This document shows, one piece after another, positions 41,994 to 50,715 of a DNA stretch of 64,000 nt. The translations under genes were made by a program, and so were the position numbers. Positions within the stretch are counted from its first letter, which is position 1. Each line of letters begins with the position of its first letter. The stretch lies in contig NZ_QQPQ01000014.1 of assembly GCF_003346715.1 (NCBI RefSeq), positions 62,001 through 126,000 of the forward strand. The letters are read 5' to 3'. This DNA comes from Oceanispirochaeta sp. M1 (GTDB lineage: Bacteria > Spirochaetota > Spirochaetia > DSM-2461). Under the pieces are notes generated by a model. That model saw nothing but the letters and a program-made list of their open reading frames with translations. It searched no databases and was not told the origin of the DNA.

Positions 41994-43427
41994 CTAATAG
42001 TCCTTCCTTTCATCTGTAAAATAGTACTTATCGATATCCAGCTGCAGATTTTCACTTTCCAGAGTTAGAAGCAGTTGTTCATATTTTAGAATATCCAGTG
42101 CTATCCGGCTCTCCTCAAGCTCCATATCGGATATGAATCCTTTGTCATGGGAGTAGCTCTGTTCCTTCAAAGCCTGTTCTGCAATCTGGAAATCTTCGGC
42201 AGTATTATTCTTCCTTAACCGGAGATTATTGATCCTTGTGATAACTGCCTGCTCTTTCTCAAAATGGTCAGGATAGAGATCTTCCAGGATCATGGTCTGC
42301 TGTTTTACTTCTGAATCTTTGATTTTTTCTTCCAGACGGTCTTTTCGCCGGTCTTTTGTTTTCCATGAAAAACTACCGTTGATACCAAACTCATTTTCTC
42401 CGAATTTAGCACCACCTCGGATATCTACTGTTTCACCAATACTTTCCAAGCCGAAGCTGCCCTTTTGGTCATTGACTGAGAAAGCTGTTCCATCCTTCTG
42501 ATCTCCTTTGGCCTCAATCCCGCCGGTAAGTGCAATCTGAGGAAGTTCTCTCCATTTTGTTTCACGTAATTCATTCTGTTTTATCACTACTTCCCATCGT
42601 TGGAGTTTGAGTTGTGCCGCATCCATTCTCTTCTCATCCATCGGGAGGACGGGCAGTGAGAAATCAGGAAGTTCCGGTAGATCTGTCAGGTAGACTCCTG
42701 TCAGATATTCAAGTGATTGTTTAGCTTCATTTATTGTCTGCTGAAGCTGAAGTTTATCCCTGGATATCTTATTCAACTCCATTTTCAGAGTGAGTTCAGC
42801 CTTGGTTCCTGAGGCAATCGTCCCGAACCTGACAGCGGTCTCCCAAACCAGAGATTTCCGCAATTCCTGGGTCCGCAGGTCCAGCAGCTCCTTCTCTTTG
42901 TTGTAGATTGTAATTAGATGATTCACCACCGACTGCTCCCGGTTTCTTAAATGCCGGAAACGGTTCAGGTCTGACTCAAATGATTCTTTATCTCTCTGTT
43001 CCATCTTCAGTCTTTCATCACGCTCTATTCCGAATATTCCATTGAGAGGCTGTTTTACTTTTAATTCTCCTGTTACTGAGTAATCCGTACCTTCAGACAT
43101 GTCCAGGATAAAGGGAGATCCCAGGGTAATATTCGTCTCCAGGGGATAGGGTAGGGTCAGTGAAGTAGAAGGTGCAGCCGAAAGTTTTAATGTATTGTCA
43201 TCATTCCTCGACTGTTCATGGGCAATCTCTCCAGAGGAGAGCCCGTACTGCCATCCCTGTTCCAGATCTTCCAGTTTATATCGATTCAGTCTTTGAATAT
43301 CTTCTTCGTTCATAGCTTCCAGAGACTGATCTTTAGTCCGGGCATTCTGGAAAAGTTCTTCTAAAGTAACCGCAGTCAGACTGTGGGGAATTAGAAGCCA
43401 TAAAGGTAGTAAGTATCTTATTTTCAT
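41994..43427 (-). CDS. TolC-family outer-membrane efflux protein
   Basis: A 477-residue exported protein with a signal peptide ending near 'HSLTAVT'. It has two long helical regions of the TolC/OEP type ('NREQSVVNHLITIYNKEKEL' and 'KEQAVITRINNLRLRKNNTA') separated by beta segments with short strands ('KFGENEFGINGSFSW'). ATG 43427 is chosen because AGGAGGT lies just upstream; TTG- or ATG-type starts further out lack a site. It is the first gene of the four-gene efflux operon and is divergent from the two-component pair. Confidence 0.85.
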   Translation of the reverse strand: MKIRYLLPLWLLIPHSLTAVTLEELFQNARTKDQSLEAMNEEDIQRLNRYKLEDLEQGWQYGLSSGEIAHEQSRNDDNTLKLSAAPSTSLTLPYPLETNITLGSPFILDMSEGTDYSVTGELKVKQPLNGIFGIERDERLKMEQRDKESFESDLNRFRHLRNREQSVVNHLITIYNKEKELLDLRTQELRKSLVWETAVRFGTIASGTKAELTLKMELNKISRDKLQLQQTINEAKQSLEYLTGVYLTDLPELPDFSLPVLPMDEKRMDAAQLKLQRWEVVIKQNELRETKWRELPQIALTGGIEAKGDQKDGTAFSVNDQKGSFGLESIGETVDIRGGAKFGENEFGINGSFSWKTKDRRKDRLEEKIKDSEVKQQTMILEDLYPDHFEKEQAVITRINNLRLRKNNTAEDFQIAEQALKEQSYSHDKGFISDMELEESRIALDILKYEQLLLTLESENLQLDIDKYYFTDERKDY

Positions 43428-43477
43428 CTGTAACCTCCTAAGTTTTTCCATGTTGCAGTTGTTTGAAATAAAAGGGA

Positions 43478-43515
43478 TTAAGGAGTTGTAAAGAAGATGT
43501 TAAGGATGTTAAATC
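43478..43515. promoter_or_regulatory. Direct repeats between efflux operon and two-component genes
   Basis: TTAAGGA occurs at 43478-43484 and again at 43500-43506, 22 bases (two helical turns) apart. Each is followed by a weaker TT-AAA element (TTGTAAA near 43486 and TTAAATC at 43509-43515). OmpR-type response regulators bind direct repeats of this kind, so the regulator at 45308 is a candidate ligand for both divergent units. Confidence 0.5.
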
Positions 43516-43551
43516 ACTAACTCCCCGGTTTTCCTGTTCATTTTCTAGCTC

Positions 43552-43557
43552 TATAAT
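43552..43557 (+). promoter_or_regulatory. -10 box placed for a leaderless kinase mRNA
   Basis: A perfect TATAAT lies only 6 bases before ATG 43564, and no Shine-Dalgarno sequence is present. Transcription would start at or next to the A of the start codon. The -35 region is weak, which would suit activation by a response regulator bound at the upstream direct repeats. Confidence 0.5.
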
Positions 43558-43563
43558 GAAACC

Positions 43564-45315
43564 ATGAGCAGACTTAAATCAGTCCTGAATTCCAGGGGAA
43601 CCTCTATTCTTTATCTTGTACTCATTTTAACGGTAATGGTATTGCTGGGGATGTGGCAGGATGGTGAACGCAGAAATCGAGAGATCGAATACAGGCAGTT
43701 TTATGAAGAGTATACCTATAACTGGTATAACAGGCTTGATATCAATCTGGGAGTATTATCTGAGCTCTTCGATGTCTCTTCTAATTTGCCTGAAGCAGAA
43801 CAGGACCTGCTGCTGAAAAAAAGAATGAAATACTGGGCTGATAAATCTCCATTTCCCGAAGTTCTGGATGCATTAATCCGAATTGATATGTCGGAGAATA
43901 AGTCCGTTTATACCCAGTTTGATCAAAGCAGGTTCAAACTTCTGGAAAATGATGAATGGAGAGAAACGGCCTCTTCTATTATTACTAATCCGGCTTTCCC
44001 TGAATACGGATCTTTTACTATCAGTATTGAAAATGATATACCCGCTCTGACTCTCTATTCAGAGGACCATGATGTTTTTACTGTATTAATCCTGAATAAG
44101 GAAGTTTTGATCAATGATGTTTTCCCTCACATAACCGAAGCCATATTCGGGGATACAATACTGCCTGAAGATATAATGAGCCCGGCTATAGTACAGTTCG
44201 GTAAAGAAGAAAAAATTATCTACAGTCTACTGCCTCGTTTTGATATTGGTGAAAACAGTCTTCCTATGGGACCGGTGACAGTTTTTGATTCCCTATTCAT
44301 GGAGGATTCTACGGTTACAGAAGAATTGAAATCTGAATTGAAGGAACTCAAAATTGAGAACTCCTACTATCTTAACTATTGGCAGATTAAGGGGAGTAAG
44401 GAATTAAGATTTGAGGATATGACACTCAATTTCTGGAAGGAAAATATTCCCGAGGGTCAAAATGTCTGGTTTTTTGTTTATCTGCCCGGAAGGCGGTCAT
44501 TGGAGACACAGGTCATAGTTGAAATTCTACCCTATGTTATTCTGGGTTATTTATCTCTGATTCTTCTGGGGCTGGCCCTGATGATATTAACTAAATTTAA
44601 TAGAGAAAATCTCAGTCTGCTGATAAAGCAGGAGGAGTTTGTGTCTACCCTGACCCATGAACTTCGTACACCTCTGCATATCATTATTAATGGGGCGGGG
44701 AACCTGGTCGATGGTGTCATCAGTGAAAAGGAAGACATTGTCCGCTACGGTGAAATGATCAGGAAAGAGGGGCACCGACTGACTGACATGATTGAAAGCA
44801 TTCTGAGCTATTCGGGAGTTACACAGAGGAAAATGGAACGTCAGCAATTTCCTTTAAGAGATGTATTGGATGAAGGGCTGCATCCTTTTCGTATTCTTTG
44901 TAAGGAACGGGGAATCAGTTTAATAGAAGAAATATCGACTGATTCAGAGTACTATGGAGACCGGGAAGCTGTTAAATTGATTCTTTCTAATCTCCTTTCC
45001 AATGCCCTGACTCATGGGGCTGCGGGTAAATGGATACGAGTGAGTGCTACCCTTTGGGAGGATCTGGTTTTGACCGTTGAGGACAAAGGCCGAGGAATTC
45101 CTAAATCTGAGCTTGAGAAGATAAGAGAACCTTTCTATAGAGGAGAAAGGACTCGGAAAGAACAAATTCACAGTAGTGGTCTGGGACTTAGTATTGTGGA
45201 AAGGGTCATTCATAGAGAACGGGGAACATTGATAATTCAGAGTAGAGAGGAGAAAGGCAGTATTTTTACTGTCTATCTACCTGTGTCTTCCAATGAGGAG
45301 ACTGAGCATGTCTAA
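43564..45315 (+). CDS. Sensor histidine kinase (efflux-linked)
   Basis: A 583-residue membrane kinase. Helix 1 (about 13-31) and helix 2 (about 318-342) flank a large extracytoplasmic sensor of about 285 residues of no recognised family. The cytoplasmic part has HisKA 'STLTHELRTPLHIIINGAGN' (phospho-accepting histidine) and HATPase motifs 'LLSNALTHGA', 'VEDKGRGIP' and 'SSGLGLSIVE'. Its stop overlaps the response regulator start by 8 bases. It is divergent from the MacAB-TolC-like operon, whose substrate it may sense (inference). Confidence 0.92.
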   Translation: MSRLKSVLNSRGTSILYLVLILTVMVLLGMWQDGERRNREIEYRQFYEEYTYNWYNRLDINLGVLSELFDVSSNLPEAEQDLLLKKRMKYWADKSPFPEVLDALIRIDMSENKSVYTQFDQSRFKLLENDEWRETASSIITNPAFPEYGSFTISIENDIPALTLYSEDHDVFTVLILNKEVLINDVFPHITEAIFGDTILPEDIMSPAIVQFGKEEKIIYSLLPRFDIGENSLPMGPVTVFDSLFMEDSTVTEELKSELKELKIENSYYLNYWQIKGSKELRFEDMTLNFWKENIPEGQNVWFFVYLPGRRSLETQVIVEILPYVILGYLSLILLGLALMILTKFNRENLSLLIKQEEFVSTLTHELRTPLHIIINGAGNLVDGVISEKEDIVRYGEMIRKEGHRLTDMIESILSYSGVTQRKMERQQFPLRDVLDEGLHPFRILCKERGISLIEEISTDSEYYGDREAVKLILSNLLSNALTHGAAGKWIRVSATLWEDLVLTVEDKGRGIPKSELEKIREPFYRGERTRKEQIHSSGLGLSIVERVIHRERGTLIIQSREEKGSIFTVYLPVSSNEETEHV

Positions 45316-46003
45316 AAGAATTCTGATGATTGAAGATGAACCCGGAGCCGCCATGGCGGTGGGTGACCGGCTGGTTTCGGAAGGATATAAAGTAGATCTT
45401 GCTTCGGATGGAGAGGAAGGATTCAGGATGGCCTGCCGAGGTGAATATGATTTAATCCTGCTGGATCTGATGCTGCCCGGTAAAGACGGGATCACTATCT
45501 GTCGAGATCTCAGGGATCAAGGATTTTTGACTCCAGTGATTATGGTGACAGCCAGGGGGGAGGTCTTTGACCGGATTCTGGGCTTGAAAATCGGTGCTGA
45601 TGACTATCTTGCAAAACCCTTTGATCCCATGGAACTGATTGCACGGATTGAAGCTGTATTACGTCGTAGTCCGAGTACTGGGAAAAGGGATAATTTTCTG
45701 GAAACAGTGTATGAATTCGGTGCGTTCTCCTTAAACAGTGAAGAGAAGGAGCTGTACAGAGATGGAGCTGTCATTGCTTTATCCAGCCGTGAATATCAGT
45801 TGTTACTGTTCCTTGTAAGCAACAAAGATAAGGTTCTTTCACGGGATGAGCTTCTGGACAATGTCTGGGGTTACGACTCTATTCCCTCAACCCGGACAGT
45901 AGATGTCCACATCTCATGGCTGCGGCAGAAGCTGGAAGATACAGGCCGAAAGCCGCGGTATATTCAGACAGTTACCAAGAGGGGATATAAGTTTATCGGG
46001 TGA
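45308..46003 (+). CDS. OmpR/PhoB-family response regulator
   Basis: A 231-residue regulator with a receiver domain (phospho-accepting Asp53 in 'YDLILLDLMLPGKDG', acidic pair in 'MIEDEPG', Lys in 'DDYLAKPFDP') and a C-terminal winged helix ('LSSREYQLLLFLVSN', 'DELLDNVWGYDSIPSTRTVD'). ATG 45308 is chosen because GAGGAG lies 8 bases upstream and the receiver fold starts there. It is the partner of the kinase encoded before it and probably binds the direct repeats at 43478-43515. Confidence 0.93.
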   Translation: MSKRILMIEDEPGAAMAVGDRLVSEGYKVDLASDGEEGFRMACRGEYDLILLDLMLPGKDGITICRDLRDQGFLTPVIMVTARGEVFDRILGLKIGADDYLAKPFDPMELIARIEAVLRRSPSTGKRDNFLETVYEFGAFSLNSEEKELYRDGAVIALSSREYQLLLFLVSNKDKVLSRDELLDNVWGYDSIPSTRTVDVHISWLRQKLEDTGRKPRYIQTVTKRGYKFIG

Positions 46004-46028
46004 TACATGTTTTGTCAGACTTCAAGAT

Positions 46029-46067
46029 GAAAGGGGCTGCTCAATGATGTATGAAGCAGTCCCTTTC
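46029..46067. terminator. Bidirectional terminator hairpin
   Basis: A 13-bp stem with one G:U pair (GAAAGGGGCTGCT at 46029-46041 with AGCAGTCCCTTTC at 46055-46067) lies between the convergent response regulator and lipoprotein genes. No long T run follows, so it may act as a two-way transcription barrier rather than a classical terminator. Confidence 0.6.
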
Positions 46068-46088
46068 AGTATATCGAGATAAGAGTTA

Positions 46089-47021
46089 TTACTCTTCTTT
46101 CAGTGAATCCAACCATTTAACGAAGGCTTTGTGCGCTTCGGTGGAGGCTGCAGTAACTTCTTCCATCCAGGTTGTCTTGTCTTCTTCAACCATCTCCTGT
46201 GTATAGATCCCTTTTCTGAAAAGAGGATTTTCTTCAGCATTTTCCAGTAGGTGCCTGTTTCCTGATTCTGCTACAAATGTCTGTGCATACAGAACCTGGT
46301 TCATAGTTTTGGGCTGAATAAGGTAATATGTATTCTTTGTGGCCACAGTATAATAGGGTGTGCATTTGGTCATGAATTCCTTTACCAAACCGTGGTTATT
46401 ATGAACCCTCAGGTAAGGGCGTTCGGCAACGATGACACCAAAATCCGCACCGCTCTCTTCGAGGCTGGCTTTGAAAGAGTTCACAACTGTCTCTGTATTG
46501 TTCATCAAGTCAGGGAATCTGAAGGTGGTATTATACCCTTCGGCTACATTTACCGAAGCCAACCCTGATTCGGCAAACTCTTCATCCCGGATGGGTTTGC
46601 TTACTTTCTGATAGGCTTTGGTAGACAGTAGAGTGTCCTTATCGATAAGTGTAAATTTTGCATTCTCCAGTTCTGAGAGCAGAGTGCTTTCATATCCGTT
46701 TATTTTTTCTCCGATAGGATATGGCAGATCCTCTGCAAATTCGACTTTCACATCATTGGACAGCAGGAAATCGTTGGTGTCACTGAGGCCAAGTTTACTG
46801 CCTCCCATATATTCATCCAGGTCTTCTGTTTCCATCCCCATGGTGGAATTGTACCCCAATACGACAACAGAATTGTAATCTGCAACTTTTTTAGTTACCG
46901 ATTTCGGTCCCTCTTCGAAAAAAACTGTCTGTCCTTCATTGGCGGGACAGATCGTTGTGCATGAGCTGAGACCTACGGCCATAAGCGCCGCCAGCATCAG
47001 GACATATGTTCTAAGTTTCAT
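46089..47021 (-). CDS. Lipoprotein of unknown function
   Basis: A 310-residue lipoprotein with lipobox 'LSSC' (Cys21). No family is recognised. The mature protein is mixed alpha-beta, with 'YNSVVVLGYNSTMGMETEDL' near the start and an acidic, helical C-terminus ('TTWMEEVTAASTEAHKAFVK'). The start at ATG 47021 has GGAGG upstream and opens a normal signal peptide; the frame continues upstream to 47105 without reason. It is a single gene between two sensory loci, bounded by a hairpin at its 3' end. Confidence 0.7.
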   Translation of the reverse strand: MKLRTYVLMLAALMAVGLSSCTTICPANEGQTVFFEEGPKSVTKKVADYNSVVVLGYNSTMGMETEDLDEYMGGSKLGLSDTNDFLLSNDVKVEFAEDLPYPIGEKINGYESTLLSELENAKFTLIDKDTLLSTKAYQKVSKPIRDEEFAESGLASVNVAEGYNTTFRFPDLMNNTETVVNSFKASLEESGADFGVIVAERPYLRVHNNHGLVKEFMTKCTPYYTVATKNTYYLIQPKTMNQVLYAQTFVAESGNRHLLENAEENPLFRKGIYTQEMVEEDKTTWMEEVTAASTEAHKAFVKWLDSLKEE

Positions 47022-47181
47022 ATAAACCTCCGGGTCTAGTAATATTTTTAACTGAGCAGGACCCTTTCGGGATGCCGTCAATAAACCCTGATGAATATAT
47101 AACACGAGGATTAATTGAACCTTAAATCTCTGATATTATTGAAATCCGAATTTAAAATATGACAGGAAGAGGTCGTCATCT

Positions 47182-49005
47182 ATGCGGTTTTCAATCAAAA
47201 AAAAATTCCGACTCCTGGTAATCCTGCTGGTATTCCTTCCCATGATAATTACCAGTTTTCTTTTAGTGTCTCTGTTTAAAGAGAAAATTCTTGAACAATT
47301 CTGGAACGAGCAGACCGATCTCCTAAAGTCCATCGGTTATAATACCATTGAGAAAAGGATCGAGATCATAGAAAAGCTGCTTCTTGAATATGAAGGGGAC
47401 AGACGGTTAAGGGAACTTTCTTCCAATTCCATATCGACACTCGGGGCCGAGTGGAACTATCTGTCCCGGATACTATCCTTGAATACCCGGATCTATTATG
47501 GCAATGAGGATAAACAGTTTTTTATAAGTCCTGATCAGGGAATGAGTCTGCTCTATGATCCGACATTAACCCTCTGGTACAGGCAGGGACAGGAATCAAA
47601 GGGCATTTTCTGGACGATTCCCTACAGATCAGAAAAGAACTCAGAAGTCACCCTGACTGCTGCTATTCCGATCAGGGATATGGATGGGGAATTTCTTGGA
47701 GTTCTGGGAGTGGATACTCTATTGAAAGACTTTTTCATCGGTATTAAAGATGAGGCTCTGAAGGAGAATTCCCGGATTCTGGCATTGCAGGAGGGTAATC
47801 GGGTCATCAATTTTTACAGAAAAACTTTCGAACCTGTAGAGTACGGATCTCTCTACAATTGGCAGGAACTTCTGGATGCCCCCATGGGACGGAAGCTTAT
47901 TCATTTGGAGGGAACGGGATATTACGCTTTTTCTGTTTCTCTCGACCGGCTTGATATTTCCCTGATATCCCTGATTCCGGAATCTGACATTAATAAGGAG
48001 ATAATTCCATTTCTTCTCATAGCTGGTTGTGTCGTGCTCATCTGTACTCTTCTTATGATGGGGGGAATCTATATTGTATCACTGCAGGTTGTTCGGAATA
48101 TTGAAAGTATGAACCGCTATATGAGTGATGTTGCAGGAGGTAAGTACGAGCTGCAAAACTGTATAAGAAGCAAGGATGAGTTTTCCATAATGAACGGTAA
48201 TATGAACCTTATGGTAGATTCCCTGGCTCGTAATATCATACATCTGGAGGATATGAACAGGCAGAAGGAGGATCTTATCAACCTGCGGACTACCCTGATT
48301 CATATCATCAGTCACAATGCCTCAACGCCCATTACGGTTTTATTCAATTGCAGTATGGAACTTCTGGAGGAGAATTCCAGGGAGGACTTCAGGCAGATGG
48401 TTACCGCCGCGGGAAACCTTAAAACATTGATGGAGAACACAATGGCATATCTCAAGCTGGAAGAGGGGGTGGCTCTCAGCCAGAACCAATTGGTTAATCT
48501 CAATGATATAACTGAACTGACCTGCCGCATGTACCTACCCCTGGCTCTAAATAAGCGCCTGTTTATAGACGTTGACATGGAAGAGGAACTGACTGTGGAG
48601 GGGAACTATTTTCTGATAAAAACAGTTCTTGAAAATTTGTTTGATAATGCAATCAAATACTCTTTGCCCGACGGAATTATCCGTATATGGAGCCGTCATG
48701 AGGGGGATTCTCTTGTCTGGTGTATCACTGATAATGGACCGGGGTTTTCTGAAAAGGACCGGGAAAATCTTTATAGTAAGTTCCGGAAACTCTCCGCCCG
48801 TCCTACGGGGGGAGAGAACTCTACCGGGCTGGGACTTTATCTGGTCAAAGAACTAATGAGCTCATTTGGTGGTGAGGTCATTCTGGAGGAGAATGCCGGA
48901 GAGGTGGGAGCCTGTTTTACTCTGCGCTTTCCTCTTTATGGCGGCCCGAAAACTTACGGAGAGCCAGATAAAGAAAGGCGTTCACTACTATCAGTGAAAG
49001 TATGA
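47182..49005 (+). CDS. Cache-type sensor histidine kinase
   Basis: A 607-residue membrane kinase with helix 1 (about 11-31), an extracytoplasmic Cache-like sensor ('GIFWTIPYRSEKNSEVTLTA', 'GVLGVDTLLKDFF'), helix 2 (about 274-298) and a HAMP linker. The H-box is atypical ('IHIISHNASTPITVL'), and the HATPase domain has 'VLENLFDNAIKYS', 'ITDNGPGFSEKD' and 'STGLGLYLVKELM'. A site AGGAAGAGG lies before the ATG. The last 89 bases overlap the convergent Cache protein gene, beyond the kinase fold. The response regulator at 49890 is the most likely partner. Confidence 0.88.
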   Translation: MRFSIKKKFRLLVILLVFLPMIITSFLLVSLFKEKILEQFWNEQTDLLKSIGYNTIEKRIEIIEKLLLEYEGDRRLRELSSNSISTLGAEWNYLSRILSLNTRIYYGNEDKQFFISPDQGMSLLYDPTLTLWYRQGQESKGIFWTIPYRSEKNSEVTLTAAIPIRDMDGEFLGVLGVDTLLKDFFIGIKDEALKENSRILALQEGNRVINFYRKTFEPVEYGSLYNWQELLDAPMGRKLIHLEGTGYYAFSVSLDRLDISLISLIPESDINKEIIPFLLIAGCVVLICTLLMMGGIYIVSLQVVRNIESMNRYMSDVAGGKYELQNCIRSKDEFSIMNGNMNLMVDSLARNIIHLEDMNRQKEDLINLRTTLIHIISHNASTPITVLFNCSMELLEENSREDFRQMVTAAGNLKTLMENTMAYLKLEEGVALSQNQLVNLNDITELTCRMYLPLALNKRLFIDVDMEEELTVEGNYFLIKTVLENLFDNAIKYSLPDGIIRIWSRHEGDSLVWCITDNGPGFSEKDRENLYSKFRKLSARPTGGENSTGLGLYLVKELMSSFGGEVILEENAGEVGACFTLRFPLYGGPKTYGEPDKERRSLLSVKV

Positions 49006-49849
49006 TAATGGGTAGTAAGGCATAAGTGCCTTGGAACCACCGGCGCAGGCTGCTGATGTTCTGCTCCACAACCAGGTAACTGTTCAGGGACTCAAAATAG
49101 AAAATCGAGCTGTCCCCGTCATTACTGCCGGATTCGATCATCTCGGTTGATCCCCCGAGTTCCTTTGCCCTCTGGAGAAGCCCGTAATAGTCGTAGATTG
49201 CCACATTGCCGATCTGTCGCTGATCCGAATGGATGATGATTTCGCCGCTTTTATCGGTAAAGTAGGCCTCTATCCCTTCGTCGCTGAACAGAGAAAGGAG
49301 CTCTGAGACCTGATCATAGCGGATCAGAATCCCCATGACCCCGACAATCTGATGGGAGGTTTCGTACAGTTTAATATTGTGGTAAAGGTACAGGATACCT
49401 TCGAGGGAGTCGTAGAAGAATTCATTGCTCCGGTCGGTTTCAGATTCCATAAAATCGTAGAACCAGAGATCCCGCTCGTTTCCCTTTTCCATTCGGACTG
49501 TTGTTCCTGCGGATTGGTATACAATTTCGCTTTCCACCGAAGCCAGGTCGATGGCTTCACAGCCTATCAGTTCTATTTGTGTGCTAAGATATTTATCCAG
49601 AGTTGTGCGGTCACCCTCATTCTTAAGCCAATCAATCAGAAAATCCTGACTGGCGGCTACTTCGGCTCCCCGTAAAATTGGTTCCAGGTAAGCCTCCAGA
49701 GCGAGATTGATTCTGTTGGCTCTATCCCTTAGCATCCAGCTTTCCCGGCAGAGTTTTGAAGAGTTGTGATGTAGATAGAGGAATCCATAAATCAGGATGG
49801 AAACGACAGCGATATGTATCACCATCACCTGGGCAATTTTTTTATCCAC
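48917..49849 (-). CDS. Stand-alone Cache sensor membrane protein without an output domain
   Basis: A 310-residue protein with helix 1 (about 7-27), a double-Cache extracytoplasmic domain ('DLWFYDFMESETDRSNEFFY', 'GVMGILIRYDQVSELL', 'AYFTDKSGEIIIHSDQRQIG') and helix 2 (about 273-294), ending in a 15-residue charged tail. No kinase, HAMP, GGDEF or methyl-accepting domain follows. It is encoded 40 bases after the response regulator on the same strand and overlaps the kinase gene tail-to-tail by 89 bases. It may present a ligand signal to the neighbouring kinase (inference). Confidence 0.78.
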   Translation of the reverse strand: MDKKIAQVMVIHIAVVSILIYGFLYLHHNSSKLCRESWMLRDRANRINLALEAYLEPILRGAEVAASQDFLIDWLKNEGDRTTLDKYLSTQIELIGCEAIDLASVESEIVYQSAGTTVRMEKGNERDLWFYDFMESETDRSNEFFYDSLEGILYLYHNIKLYETSHQIVGVMGILIRYDQVSELLSLFSDEGIEAYFTDKSGEIIIHSDQRQIGNVAIYDYYGLLQRAKELGGSTEMIESGSNDGDSSIFYFESLNSYLVVEQNISSLRRWFQGTYALLPIIILSLIVVNAFLYLALRKFSGRHKEESAE

Positions 49850-49889
49850 GACGGAAAAAATACACTATCAGCATAATTTTGACAATGAC

Positions 49890-50612
49890 TTATTGGGAAG
49901 CAGTCTCCCTTTCCGGAATGTTCATCAGATACCCCTGTCCCCTTCTGTTCAAAAGGTATTCGGGACTCCGTGGGTTGGCTTCAATCTGATCCCGCAGCAT
50001 ATGAATATGTACAAGTAAACTGTTCTCCGAAGGGGCATCCTGATCATCCCAGAAGCGGGTGAGAAGCTGTTCTTTGCTGATAATCTGGTTTCTGTTGCTG
50101 ATGAAGTAGGAGAGCAGTTCGAAAAGTTTTCGATTCAGTTTGAGGGAGGAGCCGTCTTTTCGGACACTGCAGTCCCTGTAATCAAGATGAAAGGAATCTA
50201 TGATCAGATCTTCTCTTACATTATCCAAGGGCATGGTCCGATTTATACGTATCCGTTTCTGCATCCTGCGAATTCGGGCCAGCAGCTCCTCTTTGTAGAA
50301 TGGTTTTGTTATATAGTCATCACAGCCAAGGTCAAAGGCATTCACCTTAGTGTCGATCTGCTCAAAATTGGAAATTACGATAACAGGTGTTTCATTGTTC
50401 TGACGTCTAAGTATTCGTATGATATCCGCTCCGTCCATGTCTCCCAGGTTCAGATCCAGGAGGATCATATCAAAATCCTCCCTGTTCAGAGCGGCCAGGG
50501 CATCCTTCCCACAACTGACATCCTGAACCTCGTAATCATTCTGGAGGAGAATTTTCTTTGTATATGTTCTGAGGAAATCATGATCTTCGACTATCAATAT
50601 ACTGTATTTCAT
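49890..50612 (-). CDS. OmpR/PhoB-family response regulator
   Basis: A 240-residue regulator with receiver Asp53 in 'FDMILLDLNLGDMDG', 'ILIVEDHDF' at the N-terminus and 'DDYITKPFYK', followed by a winged helix ('LNRKLFELLSYFIS', 'LLTRFWDDQDAPSENSLLVH'). ATG 50612 is chosen from the receiver fold, although no clear ribosome binding site is present; ATG 50633 and 50642 are alternatives. It is followed by the stand-alone Cache protein and faces the Cache kinase at 47182, so the three probably form one signalling unit. Confidence 0.88.
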   Translation of the reverse strand: MKYSILIVEDHDFLRTYTKKILLQNDYEVQDVSCGKDALAALNREDFDMILLDLNLGDMDGADIIRILRRQNNETPVIVISNFEQIDTKVNAFDLGCDDYITKPFYKEELLARIRRMQKRIRINRTMPLDNVREDLIIDSFHLDYRDCSVRKDGSSLKLNRKLFELLSYFISNRNQIISKEQLLTRFWDDQDAPSENSLLVHIHMLRDQIEANPRSPEYLLNRRGQGYLMNIPERETASQ

Positions 50613-50715
50613 ATCATCAGAATTTATTAACATATGATACATAGTCTATATTGGCAATATTAAATGGACCTTAAATATCCATAGTAGATAGTACTCTATT
50701 ATGGGGCTGATTCAT

